Assembly (NCBI GenBank): GCA_910588875.1
Contig: CAJURT010000004.1
Coordinates: forward strand, 68,095 to 132,094
DNA length: 64,000 nucleotides
DNA from: an uncultured Lachnospiraceae bacterium
GTDB taxonomy: Bacteria > Bacillota > Clostridia > Lachnospirales > Lachnospiraceae
Direction: 5' to 3'
In this document: positions 43,743 to 52,269 of the stretch, in pieces
How the letters are laid out: every line of letters starts with the position of its first letter
Numbering within the stretch: position 1 is the first letter of the stretch
The notes under the pieces: generated by a model
Told to the model about the DNA's origin: nothing
The model's database searches: none
The model's input: the letters and a program-made list of their open reading frames with translations, nothing else
Made by a program: the position numbers and the translations under genes

Positions 43743-43785
43743 CCCCGTCCCCCCGCCGGAATATGCACCGCCGGGCCCATCCCTT

Positions 43786-43823
43786 AAAAAGAGTGACGGC
43801 AGCAATGCTGCCATCACTCTTTC
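43786..43823. terminator. Bidirectional terminator between the PBP gene and spoVAE
   Basis: AAAGAGTGA-x-GGCAGC / GCTGCC-x-TCACTCTTT, about 15 bp with a short AAT loop, A- and T-rich on both sides. It overlaps the last codons of spoVAE. Confidence 0.85.
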
Positions 43824-44173
43824 ATTTTCGGCTTAAATGCCAGGGAACCCAGATAACCAAAAATAATTGCCCCTGCGATCCCTGCGGAGGCTGCTGTCAG
43901 GCCGCCCTTGAAAATCCCCAAAAATCCCTCCTCCCCCAGGCTCTTTGCAACCCCCTTCCACAAGGTATTGCCAAAACCAAGGAGCGGCACCGATGCGCCC
44001 GCACCTGCCCATTTGGCAAAAGGCTCATAAATTCCCAGCCAGCCTAAAACCGCCCCTGATACCACTAAAAGAACCATTACCCGCCCCGGCATCAGTTTTG
44101 TCTTGTTCAGCAAAATCTGCACCAGGGCACAGATTGCCCCTCCTACCAAAAAGGCTTTTATCAATTCCGTCAT
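43814..44173 (-). CDS. spoVAE: Stage V sporulation protein AE
   Basis: 119 aa, hydrophobic, 3-4 membrane segments. 'LIKAFLVGGAICALVQILLNKTKLMPGRVMVLLVVSGAVLG' and 'GFGNTLWKGVAKS' are SpoVAE/SpoVAEb signatures. Part of the channel moving Ca-dipicolinate into and out of spores. The ATG overlaps the spoVAD stop (TGATG). Confidence 0.93.
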   Translation of the reverse strand: MTELIKAFLVGGAICALVQILLNKTKLMPGRVMVLLVVSGAVLGWLGIYEPFAKWAGAGASVPLLGFGNTLWKGVAKSLGEEGFLGIFKGGLTAASAGIAGAIIFGYLGSLAFKPKMKE

Positions 44174-45198
44174 CACTTCTTTTTCCCTCCTGTCCGTTCC
44201 AGGATTACCCCATGGGCAATCCCGGGAATACTCTGCCCTTCATTATAACTGACTGTTGACAGCAGCGCACCCGTAGGCACAAACAATACCCTCTCCCAGG
44301 TTCCTGCCAGCATCTCGGGGATGATTTTCGCACATAGCGTCACTGCGGCACATCCGCATCCGCTGCCGCCGGAATGGGTGTCCTGACTCTTGTTGTCATA
44401 GATTTCCAGGCCGCAGTCCATATGCTTATCTGACAAATCATGGCCTTCGTTTTTCATGAAGTCCAGCAATATTTTTCTTCCTACCTCCCCCAGGTCACCG
44501 GTGATTATTTTATCATAACAGCCCTCATCCACATCAAAATCCCTGAAATTCTGCATAATGGTATCCCAGGCCGCCGGCGCCATGGCTGCCCCCATATTCA
44601 TGGAATCCTTTGCCCCCAGATCCACCATTCTCCCTGTGGTGATGCCGGTCACCTTCACCTGGTTATCCGTCCCCTTCACCGACAGTACCAGCGCCCCGCA
44701 GCCAGTGACCGTCCAGGTCGTACATTGGGGCCTCTGGTTCCCATACCCCAGGGGAAAGCGGAACTGTTTTTCTGCCGTTGCATAGTGGCTGGATGCCATG
44801 GCCATCACCTTGTCCGCATGTCCGCCGTCAATGCACATGGCGCCCAGGCTTAGGGCTTCCCCGATAGTGGAACAGGCCCCATATAGCCCAAAGAGGGGGA
44901 TCTTAAGGTCAACTGTCCCGAAGGAGGTGGCAATCAGCTGCCCCAAAAGATCTCCGGCAAACAAATAGCGGATATCTTTCCGGTGTATATCCCCCTTCTC
45001 TAAAGCCAGGTCTGCTGCCTGCTTCTGCATGGCAGACTCGGCCTGCTCCCAGTTCTCCGCACCAAACATCGGATCCTGTTCCACCACGTCAATGGCACTT
45101 CCCAAGGGGCCTTCCCCCTCCTTCTTTCCGGCAACAGATGCCATCCCCATAATATATGCCGGATGTTCAAACAACAAACTTGCTTTCCCTTTCTGCAT
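44173..45198 (-). CDS. spoVAD: Stage V sporulation protein AD
   Basis: 341 aa from the ATG at 45198 (AAAAGGAG, 8-bp spacing). It shows the thiolase-like fold pattern: 'YIMGMASVAGKKEGEGPL', 'GLYGACSTIGEALSLGAM', 'CTTWTVTGCGALVLS', 'HSGGSGCGCAAVTLC'. SpoVAD binds dipicolinic acid. The partner spoVAC, usually directly upstream, is not here. The open frame extends upstream but lacks family similarity. Confidence 0.94.
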   Translation of the reverse strand: MQKGKASLLFEHPAYIMGMASVAGKKEGEGPLGSAIDVVEQDPMFGAENWEQAESAMQKQAADLALEKGDIHRKDIRYLFAGDLLGQLIATSFGTVDLKIPLFGLYGACSTIGEALSLGAMCIDGGHADKVMAMASSHYATAEKQFRFPLGYGNQRPQCTTWTVTGCGALVLSVKGTDNQVKVTGITTGRMVDLGAKDSMNMGAAMAPAAWDTIMQNFRDFDVDEGCYDKIITGDLGEVGRKILLDFMKNEGHDLSDKHMDCGLEIYDNKSQDTHSGGSGCGCAAVTLCAKIIPEMLAGTWERVLFVPTGALLSTVSYNEGQSIPGIAHGVILERTGGKKK

Positions 45199-45334
45199 CG
45201 CTTCAGCTCCTTTTCCTTGTGGCCTTTTGTCCGCCCGCATCACAAACCTGCCGAGCCTTATTACTTTATCCATTTTTCTCTTGTGATATTCGTCTGCTTC
45301 CCCCCTCACTTTTGCTGACACTTTTCTATGATAC
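45199..45334 (-). other. Region upstream of spoVAD with a TATCATAG motif
   Basis: Minus-strand TTTTTTTGTATCATAGAAAAGTG (45341-45319 region) shares TTTTTGTATCATAG with the palindrome at 36538-36551. A forespore (sigma-G/F) promoter is expected here, but I could not pick out convincing boxes. Confidence 0.3.
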
Positions 45335-45366
45335 AAAAAAAGGAAGGCCTCCTGGTATGGCCTCCC
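45335..45366 (-). terminator. Intrinsic terminator after the Memo-AMMECR1 gene
   Basis: On the minus strand, GGGAGGCC and GGCCTTCC form an 8-bp stem with one G-U pair, followed by seven T. Confidence 0.85.
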
Positions 45367-45392
45367 TCTCCTATGTGGGTTCCTTATGCCTG

Positions 45393-46778
45393 TCAAAAAT
45401 GTCTCACTACCTCAAACCGTTCCAGTTCCACCTCTTCCCGTTCATCTATTCCCGCTTTTCTCCTGGCTATGGAAATCTGCTCCTGGACGGTCTCCACCCC
45501 CTCTAAATTGGGCAGCAAAAGCCCCCGGCTGCTGCCTGACTCCACAATCACCCCGTACCGTTTCACATCCAGTTCTTTGGGGGAACGGATCTTTTCCACC
45601 TGCCCCAGCACATCTACGGTGATGCTCAGCCGGTCCAATTCCTCCGGTTCCACCGGGGAAAACCTGGGGTCACGGACTGCTGCGCTGACCGCGTTGCGGA
45701 TAATCTCCCCCGCCAGGGATTCTTCCCCCGGCTGAATCGTTCCGATGCACCCCCGCAGGCTTCCGTTCTCCTTGATGGATACAAATACCCCCGCCTTTTG
45801 GTTATATAGTTCCCGGGGAAGGCCGGAGGGGATCCCTATTATCTGCCCTGTGCGGACATACTCTTCCACTGCCCTGCGGGCAAGGGCCACGTAAGCATCC
45901 TGCTTCTCAATCTGCGCGCTGACCTTCACCCGCTCCTTCTGCTCATGCTGTTCCTTAAAATCCCGCTTTGGATCTTCCCCGCGGACAAGGTATTCACAGA
46001 TCCCATATCCAATGCCAAAGGGGCCTTCATAGGAAAGGCGCCTCGCCGTCACCCCGGTCCGGTCAAGGGTTCCTGCCATCATGACAATGGCACGGTGCCC
46101 ACATTCCCCTGCCTTGTTGCATAACCCCTCCGGGAATTCCAAAAGTTCCCCGAAATTCCCGTTCCCCAGGGCATACATCATCCGGCTGTCATACTCCGGC
46201 CCTTCCTTTTGGAATCCGTAGGGCCCCTCGGATTTCAGCCGGTGGGAGAGATCCCCGCTGGCCACCACCACTGTCTTCCTGCCCAGAAGCCTTGCCGCCT
46301 CCCCGATGCACTGCCCCAGTTCATAGTGCCTCATCAGGGACAGGCCTGACATCCCGATACGCACCAGGCGGCAGTCCGTCCAGCATTTGCCTATAAAATA
46401 TAAGGGCACCATAGTCCCATGGTCAAGCTGGCAGTCTGTCTCCCCCTCTGTCCCCGCAGGAAGTCCCGCCTCCGCCGCCAGCCCGCAGAGAACTTCCACA
46501 AATTCCGTATCGTAGGTAACCTCAAACCCCACCTGGCCGGCCTGGAATCTCTCAAAAGTGCCCCTGGCCTCCTCGCCCGGGGAGATATGGAAATAATTGG
46601 CATACATAACCTGATGGGAAGAAATCACAACAATCGTATCCGGCTTAACCTCCCCAATCCTGCGCGCCACCTGACGGTAGGCATCAATGGTCTTCTGGAC
46701 TGCCCTCTCCTGCCCTTTTCCGATCTCCGGCACGATAAGCGGCGGATGCGGAACTACAAATGCTGCCTCCACAGCCAT
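45393..46778 (-). CDS. Memo-like/LigB domain fused to AMMECR1 domain (AmmeMemoRadiSam system)
   Basis: 461 aa. Residues ~1-265 are a LigB/Memo-type fold: 'AFVVPHPPLIVPEIGKG', 'VVISSHQVMYANYFHISPG', 'DHGTMVPLYFIG', 'VVASGDLSHRLK'. Residues ~290-461 are an AMMECR1 domain: 'GVFVSIKENGSLRGCIGTIQPGEESLAGEIIRNAVSAAVRDPRF' and 'LLLPNLEGVETVQEQ'. Such fusions belong to the AmmeMemoRadiSam group, whose radical SAM partner is often adjacent; it is not in this window. No biochemical role is established. 46 bp after the AIPR gene, so possibly co-transcribed. Confidence 0.9.
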   Translation of the reverse strand: MAVEAAFVVPHPPLIVPEIGKGQERAVQKTIDAYRQVARRIGEVKPDTIVVISSHQVMYANYFHISPGEEARGTFERFQAGQVGFEVTYDTEFVEVLCGLAAEAGLPAGTEGETDCQLDHGTMVPLYFIGKCWTDCRLVRIGMSGLSLMRHYELGQCIGEAARLLGRKTVVVASGDLSHRLKSEGPYGFQKEGPEYDSRMMYALGNGNFGELLEFPEGLCNKAGECGHRAIVMMAGTLDRTGVTARRLSYEGPFGIGYGICEYLVRGEDPKRDFKEQHEQKERVKVSAQIEKQDAYVALARRAVEEYVRTGQIIGIPSGLPRELYNQKAGVFVSIKENGSLRGCIGTIQPGEESLAGEIIRNAVSAAVRDPRFSPVEPEELDRLSITVDVLGQVEKIRSPKELDVKRYGVIVESGSSRGLLLPNLEGVETVQEQISIARRKAGIDEREEVELERFEVVRHF

Positions 46779-46824
46779 GGATAACCCCTCCTCTCATTTT
46801 CCTGCTGTTTAGCTATCATATTTT

Positions 46825-49113
46825 TTACCAGCAAAACACCGGCTCATCCGGGGAATCCCCATACCAGGCAATCTCCCCCTCCGGCACCCCTGCCGCCTGG
46901 CACAGGCGCTCCATCTGACGGCATTTGACCCGTGTGTTGGACAAGGTTCCCACCCAGTAGCTTTTCCCTTTTGCCACAACCTTTACCGGCCTGCGCATGC
47001 AGCCGGTATCTCCCTCCACGCTCTCTTTATCCGTCAGCCAGCCGGAACCATGTTCTTTAATCTGTTCCCCGGAAAGGGGATAATTCTCCAGGACATACCG
47101 CACCGTCTCCACCATGGCCTGGGCAATACTCTCCAGAGGCTTCTTCCTGCCCTTTAAGACCACTTTGTTTGTAAGCTGCCCTGCTTCGGCCGGAGCCTTT
47201 GCGCTATGCCCGCTCCCATTGCCTGCACGGCCTGCCGGATCCCCTTCCTCCAAAAACAAATCTGCCAATTCCTGTATCCGGCATTCCAGCTTTGTCACTC
47301 CTTCCGCTCCCGAACGGCAGAAATTCCGGATTTCTTCTGTCAGTTTTCTATAGAGGTCACTCTTCTTAAAAAGATTGGAATCCAGGTTCTTATACTCCTC
47401 TTTTCCTTCTATGTAGAGCAGCACAATATCCGCAAAAAGCCCCATGGCCGCCGGAATATTCTCGCGCACTGTCCCAAAGGGAACCATAAACCGCGTAAAA
47501 TCCGGCATTTTTTTGCCGTCCGCCAAGGAAAACGAGGCAAAACCATTCGCAAGCTGGACTAAAACAGCCGTAAAATACCATTTCCCATTATTGATAACCG
47601 TCCTGAAATCATCCTCTTGCTCTTTCGCCACTGATTTTCTGCACCCGTCATATTCCCTGGCTGCCTGATGGGCAAACCATATGGCACCGTAATGGCGCCG
47701 GAAAACATTCTCCTCCTCATCCTCCTCCGCCTCCAGCCATTCATCCACAAAGATGTCCCTCTGCTGGAAAAAATCCGGCATCCCTTCCCCTGGCTGGATC
47801 TTCAGCAGGGTCTTTGCCCCCTGGCTCCTGGCCTCCCCGGGCTCCCCCACACAGGCCTTCCTTGCCCTGGCAAACTCCACCAGATCCATATATTGCCCGG
47901 TCTCACCGCCTTCCCCCCGCCTGACCAGCCGGAAGGCTCCCTGGTTATCCGTATAAGAGCGGTTGAGATAACCTGTCATCTTCTCCACAAAGCGCAGCGT
48001 AAAGGCAATATCCTCCATCTTAATCGGTTTCTGGCGGTTCAATGCCACACTGAGGGCCTTCGCCATATCCGAGGAGGACTCCTCTTCCCCGGAAATATGG
48101 ATAATCCGTACCATCACCTGAGCCTTTTTGGCGGCTTCCAGCTTTCTCTGGTAACGGTATCTTTCCTCGCTCCCTTCACTGCTGTTCTTCCAGCGGTATT
48201 CCATTTCAAAAAAATACCGGGCAGAGGTGGTGATTGTCTGAGCCCCGTTCACAACGGAAAAATCCGGTTCCTTGTCCGGCCCTATATGGTCCAACACCAA
48301 TTCCTCCACATTTTTAGGCTTAAAATCCGGATTCTCCACCAATATCACAATCCCGTTATTCTTATACCAGAACAGTTCCGGTTCCTTATCCAGGGTTTCC
48401 CGGATGGAATAATCCACTCCCAGCATCTCACTGATGCCAAAACGGACATTGTTCTTAAAAAGCTTATCTCCAATCAGGTTGTATAACTCTGCCAGCTGGT
48501 ACAGATCCATCGTAAATACCAGGGCATTCAAATGCTCCCCCGGCCTCCCGGAACTTACCGTACCCTCCAGCCCCTCCTGGTTGATCCTTCCCCGGATAGG
48601 CGGCATCTGTATCATCTCATGGCGCATCAGGTTCTTCAGCTTCACATCCTGCCTGGCAAACTCCTTCTGAAGGATATAGGTGCAATGGATTGCCAGCTTT
48701 TTATTCCCGGAAAAGCTTCTGGCCCTGGCTCTCAGCCTGGTGAGGGAATCACGGTTCAAGGCCTCCTCCAGGCATACCCTGCTCTTCATATCCCGGACAA
48801 AAAACACCAGCCGGATCCCTGCCGGTTCATTTTGCCCTGCCAACCGGCATGCCATCTGTGTGACCTCCTCCAGCATTTCCTCCGGCTTCTCCCTGAAGGC
48901 AGCAAAAACCAGCCTTTCACTCCCTTCCATGTTGAATATGTCCGGATCACAGACATGGTTTTTTTCTGCGCCGGCCAGCGCCTGCAGTTCCTCCTCAACG
49001 CCCTCGCCGCTCCACCATTCCTCGTCACAGTCAATTTCCTGGTTTTTCAGTATTTTATCGATATAATCCCGGATGCTCTCTGCCTGTTTTTTCTTTAGGA
49101 TCATCATCCCCAT
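46825..49113 (-). CDS. AIPR-family (abortive infection phage resistance) protein
   Basis: 762 aa. The central region, 'FWYKNNGIVILVENP' then 'FSVVNGAQTITTSARYFFE', 'VRIIHI' and 'ALSVALNRQKPI', is the AIPR domain core, first noted in lactococcal abortive-infection proteins. The N-terminal ~190 residues and C-terminal ~250 residues are not assigned; an acidic 'EAEEDEEENVFRRHY' lies mid-protein, and the end has a small basic module (VKVVAKGKSYWVGTLSNTRVKCRQMERLC). ATG at 49113 chosen for AAAGGAGAG. It starts 32 bp after the FRG gene, indicating an operon. Confidence 0.85.
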   Translation of the reverse strand: MGMMILKKKQAESIRDYIDKILKNQEIDCDEEWWSGEGVEEELQALAGAEKNHVCDPDIFNMEGSERLVFAAFREKPEEMLEEVTQMACRLAGQNEPAGIRLVFFVRDMKSRVCLEEALNRDSLTRLRARARSFSGNKKLAIHCTYILQKEFARQDVKLKNLMRHEMIQMPPIRGRINQEGLEGTVSSGRPGEHLNALVFTMDLYQLAELYNLIGDKLFKNNVRFGISEMLGVDYSIRETLDKEPELFWYKNNGIVILVENPDFKPKNVEELVLDHIGPDKEPDFSVVNGAQTITTSARYFFEMEYRWKNSSEGSEERYRYQRKLEAAKKAQVMVRIIHISGEEESSSDMAKALSVALNRQKPIKMEDIAFTLRFVEKMTGYLNRSYTDNQGAFRLVRRGEGGETGQYMDLVEFARARKACVGEPGEARSQGAKTLLKIQPGEGMPDFFQQRDIFVDEWLEAEEDEEENVFRRHYGAIWFAHQAAREYDGCRKSVAKEQEDDFRTVINNGKWYFTAVLVQLANGFASFSLADGKKMPDFTRFMVPFGTVRENIPAAMGLFADIVLLYIEGKEEYKNLDSNLFKKSDLYRKLTEEIRNFCRSGAEGVTKLECRIQELADLFLEEGDPAGRAGNGSGHSAKAPAEAGQLTNKVVLKGRKKPLESIAQAMVETVRYVLENYPLSGEQIKEHGSGWLTDKESVEGDTGCMRRPVKVVAKGKSYWVGTLSNTRVKCRQMERLCQAAGVPEGEIAWYGDSPDEPVFCW

Positions 49114-49145
49114 GGTTTTTTGTTCTCTCCTTTTTGCCAAACCAG

Positions 49146-50327
49146 TCAATCCAAATGGATCAGCAGCAGTTCCCCGGAAATCTCCCCGATCCCGTACTGC
49201 TCCATATTCTGGGAAAATTCCCTCACAGACTGGTTGTATTTCTCAATAACCTCCCTCAGATCCTCCCTGCGCAAACCGCCTGTTTGGCTCTCCTGCCCAT
49301 GCCTTTGCCCCTCCTGCCAATCCCTGGAAAACTCCAAAAAACCCTTGCGGTAGCTGTCAATCACATGCTCAATATGCATAAGCACCTGTACGGGAACTGC
49401 TTCCTCATTTCCCCTCCGGTTTGTATTCGTCTTGTTTTTCTTCAGCCCCATGGCATAATCCAGATAATAGTCCAGTTCCTTCTCCATCTGCCTCCACGCA
49501 TAGAGCAGTTCGTTCTTGCAGCTGAACTCTTCTGTGTTCAGTTTTTTGCTTTTGCTGCTGAGTTCCCCCACCAGGTTGATGATCTCCGGATATATGCTTC
49601 CCGTATGAATGCCAAACAGCTGCTTGAGTTCCCTGCGGATCAAGGGCTTGGCTCCTCCCGGGATCCGGATCCCATAGCCCATGTATTCCGGAAGGCTCTC
49701 CGGCTCATCCCCCGGAAACAGGATAAAAGCCCCCTGCTGGGCGATAATCCGGTTATTCAGCTTTGTATGGTCAATAAACTTATGGTTCTTTTCAAACAGC
49801 TGCTGATCCTGGTACCATCCACAGTCACGTTTGATGATGGCATCATAATTGTCATTGGTATTCTGGGCGCTTGGGCTGAATATCTCATCCACAAAAAACA
49901 AAAACACCATCCCGTCCTTGTCGTCTAAGGCATCTTCCCTGTTGTGATAGTAGGGGGTCACCGCAAAATAAAGGGCGGTCAGGCAGTTATAGGATACGTC
50001 CAGAAGACGGCTGGGAAATTCTCCATGCTGTGCGTCTATCGCATTGTCCAAATAACGGCTCTCCCCGGTCAGCTTGTTCTGCCTCATGGTGTCAAACAGG
50101 TTTTTTTCAAAGAAGCGGTTGCCGTCCATAACCCCTTTGCGGAAAATATTCGGCCTGCAGGGGGCCGGATAAACCTCCGGCTCCCCCCGGTATACCACCG
50201 TGCTGTCGGCGCTGTTTTTTACCTGGATATATTCGTTAACCCGCTTTATAAACTGGGAAACGTCACGGATCCATTCGTCTTTTATGTTCTTCTCTTTGGG
50301 AAGGATATTGCTTTTCACGGTTGCCAT
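49146..50327 (-). CDS. FRG domain-containing protein
   Basis: 393 aa from the ATG at 50327 (AGGAGG). The FRG domain has 'VVYRGEPEVYPAPCRPNIFR', 'AIDAQHGEFPSRLLDVSYNCLTALYFAVTPYY' and 'RIIAQQGAFILFPG'. The FRG fold is found in many defence and toxin contexts, possibly with an ADP-ribosyl-type activity; this is not demonstrated here. The C-terminal ~140 residues are charged and helical. First gene of a two-gene unit with AIPR, with its own promoter. Confidence 0.85.
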   Translation of the reverse strand: MATVKSNILPKEKNIKDEWIRDVSQFIKRVNEYIQVKNSADSTVVYRGEPEVYPAPCRPNIFRKGVMDGNRFFEKNLFDTMRQNKLTGESRYLDNAIDAQHGEFPSRLLDVSYNCLTALYFAVTPYYHNREDALDDKDGMVFLFFVDEIFSPSAQNTNDNYDAIIKRDCGWYQDQQLFEKNHKFIDHTKLNNRIIAQQGAFILFPGDEPESLPEYMGYGIRIPGGAKPLIRRELKQLFGIHTGSIYPEIINLVGELSSKSKKLNTEEFSCKNELLYAWRQMEKELDYYLDYAMGLKKNKTNTNRRGNEEAVPVQVLMHIEHVIDSYRKGFLEFSRDWQEGQRHGQESQTGGLRREDLREVIEKYNQSVREFSQNMEQYGIGEISGELLLIHLD

Positions 50328-50356
50328 CTCAAATGCCCTCCTCATCCATGTTTTTT

Positions 50357-50385
50357 ATTATATCATCCCGGTTGCCAGAAAACAA
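50357..50385 (-). promoter_or_regulatory. Sigma-A promoter of the FRG-AIPR operon
   Basis: On the minus strand, -35 TTGTTT (50385-50380), 17 bp, perfect -10 TATAAT (50362-50357). Confidence 0.75.
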
Positions 50386-50401
50386 CTTTATTTCATATAC
50401 A
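50372..50401 (+). promoter_or_regulatory. Possible ldh promoter
   Basis: TTGCCA (50372-50377), 18 bp, TATACA (50396-50401). It overlaps the divergent FRG promoter. Weak match. Confidence 0.35.
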
Positions 50402-50493
50402 TCCACTCATACTTTTCCCCCAACCTGGGATACTATAAACCGAGAAGCCCCAAAATTGTCACACAGCAAAATCATGGAAAAGAGGGTATGATG

Positions 50494-51459
50494 ATGGTAA
50501 ATGATAAACGGAAAGTGGTTCTGGTGGGCACCGGGATGGTGGGTATGAGTTATGCTTACGCACTTCTTAACCAGAATGCCTGCGATGAACTGGTGCTCAT
50601 TGACTTAAATAAAAAACGGGCAGAAGGAGAGGCCATGGACTTAAACCACGGGCTTGCCTTCTCTGGCGCCAACATGAAAATCTCCTCCGGGGAATATGTG
50701 GACTGCAAGGATGCGGACATTGTTGCCGTCTGCGCAGGAGTGGCCCAGCAGCCGGGGGAAACCAGGCTGGCGCTCCTGAAACGGAATGCCAAGGTGTTCC
50801 GCTCCATTGTGGATCCGGTAACCGCTTCCGGCTTTGACGGAATCTTTCTTGTAGCCACCAATCCGGTAGATATCATGACAAGGATCACCTACATGCTGTC
50901 CGGCTTTAACCCCAAAAAAGTCCTGGGCACCGGCACGGCCCTTGACACGGCCAGGCTGCGCTACCTCCTTGGAGAATACCTGAGGGTGGATCCGAGGAAT
51001 GTCCACGCCTATGTGATGGGGGAACACGGTGACAGTGAGTTTGTTCCCTGGAGCCAGGCCCAGGTAGCCACCAAATCTATCCTGGAATTATGCGCGGAAA
51101 ATCCGGAGATTGACCGGGAACAGTTAAAATGCATTGAGCAGGACGTCCAGGAAGCCGCCTATAAAATCATTGAGGCCAAAAATGCCACCTATTACGGCAT
51201 CGGCATGGCCATGGCCCGCATCACCCGGGCAATTCTAGGAGATGAGAACAGCGTACTCACGGTCTCTGCCATGCTCAAGGGAGAGTATGGGCAAACGGAT
51301 GTGTTCGCCGGAGTTCCCTGCATCATCAACAAAAACGGCGTCCAGCGGGTACTGAAATTATCCCTTTCCCAGGAGGAAGCCGGCCGGCTTGGGGAATCCT
51401 GCCAGGTACTGAGGGACTGCTTCCAGGAACTAAGCAGAGAGGAACAGGATGACTGCTGA
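50494..51459 (+). CDS. ldh: L-lactate dehydrogenase
   Basis: 321 aa. NAD-binding 'KVVLVGTGMVGMSYAYALLNQ', Asp in 'LVLIDLNKKRAEGEAMDL', substrate loop 'GVAQQPGETRLALLKRN', 'ATNPVDIMTRITYMLSG', catalytic His in 'VMGEHGDSEFVPWS'. Three consecutive ATG codons begin the gene; the third (50494) has the best spacing from AGAGGG. Reduces pyruvate to lactate. A housekeeping gene inside the defence region. Confidence 0.95.
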   Translation: MVNDKRKVVLVGTGMVGMSYAYALLNQNACDELVLIDLNKKRAEGEAMDLNHGLAFSGANMKISSGEYVDCKDADIVAVCAGVAQQPGETRLALLKRNAKVFRSIVDPVTASGFDGIFLVATNPVDIMTRITYMLSGFNPKKVLGTGTALDTARLRYLLGEYLRVDPRNVHAYVMGEHGDSEFVPWSQAQVATKSILELCAENPEIDREQLKCIEQDVQEAAYKIIEAKNATYYGIGMAMARITRAILGDENSVLTVSAMLKGEYGQTDVFAGVPCIINKNGVQRVLKLSLSQEEAGRLGESCQVLRDCFQELSREEQDDC

Positions 51460-51484
51460 GGGATGGTATGGGCTTCCATCCCTC
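51458..51484. terminator. Hairpin between convergent ldh and yaaA
   Basis: GAGGGATGG and CCATCCCTC form a 9-bp perfect stem overlapping the ldh stop codon. No clear T-run, so it is a weak or factor-assisted terminator. Confidence 0.5.
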
Positions 51485-51487
51485 ATC

Positions 51488-52252
51488 CTATCCGGCCAGG
51501 AACACATACCGGTCTTCTCCGGACAATTCTTTCGAGTAGGCGAACCCCAGTTGGCAAAAATCCTTTAATCCTCTGGGATCTGTGATCCCCTGTTCCGCCA
51601 AATACCTCACCATCTCCCCCCGGGCCATCTTCGCCAGGGTTCCTTTCTGTATCACCTTCCCTCCGATCACCTGGCCAAACTCCACAGTGATAAATCTATC
51701 CTCCCCGGTGACGTATTTCTCAATACACCGGGAGTACTCTTTCGAAGCCAGGTTGATAACCACCCTATCCCCCTTTGGCTGTCTCTTATTTCGTGCACGC
51801 AGGCCTTCATATAACCTGCCTCCCCAAAAATCGTACAAGTCCCTGCACCCCTGCACGGAAAGCTTAGCCTGCATCTCCAGCCGGTAAGGCACCACCCCGT
51901 CAAAAGCCCTCAAAAGGCCGTAGAATCCCGATAAGATACAAAGATGGCGTGCCAGATAGGAAAGGGCATCCCTGGTGAGCACTTTGGGGGCTAAGTGCTG
52001 GTACTGCAGCCCTTCATATGCAATCACCGCTGGCGTCAGAGTTTTCTCCAGATCCATTGACTGAAACCGGTCATAATTCAGCCTGGCAAGTTTGTCATTG
52101 CATTTCCACAAAGTCTTTGCCTCCGTCAGCGGCAAAGACTTCACTGCCTCCATCAGTACCCTGGTATCCTCCATAAACCCCGGCAGGCCGCCGATGCCGA
52201 AGGAATCCGTATCTACGTTCATCTTCTTGGCTGGCGAAATAATCACCATCAT
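51488..52252 (-). CDS. yaaA: YaaA-family protein (peroxide stress, DUF328)
   Basis: 254 aa. 'MVIISPAKKMN', 'LSFLARHLCILSGFYGLLRAFD'-type core (here SYLARHLCILSGFYGLLRAFD), 'YRLEMQAKL', 'VINLASKEYS' and 'GFAYSKELS' are family signatures. In E. coli YaaA limits iron-dependent peroxide damage and binds DNA. Starts with two adjacent ATG codons. Ends 17 bp from ptuB. Confidence 0.93.
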   Translation of the reverse strand: MMVIISPAKKMNVDTDSFGIGGLPGFMEDTRVLMEAVKSLPLTEAKTLWKCNDKLARLNYDRFQSMDLEKTLTPAVIAYEGLQYQHLAPKVLTRDALSYLARHLCILSGFYGLLRAFDGVVPYRLEMQAKLSVQGCRDLYDFWGGRLYEGLRARNKRQPKGDRVVINLASKEYSRCIEKYVTGEDRFITVEFGQVIGGKVIQKGTLAKMARGEMVRYLAEQGITDPRGLKDFCQLGFAYSKELSGEDRYVFLAG

Positions 52253-52269
52253 ATCCCTGGTATCCTTTC

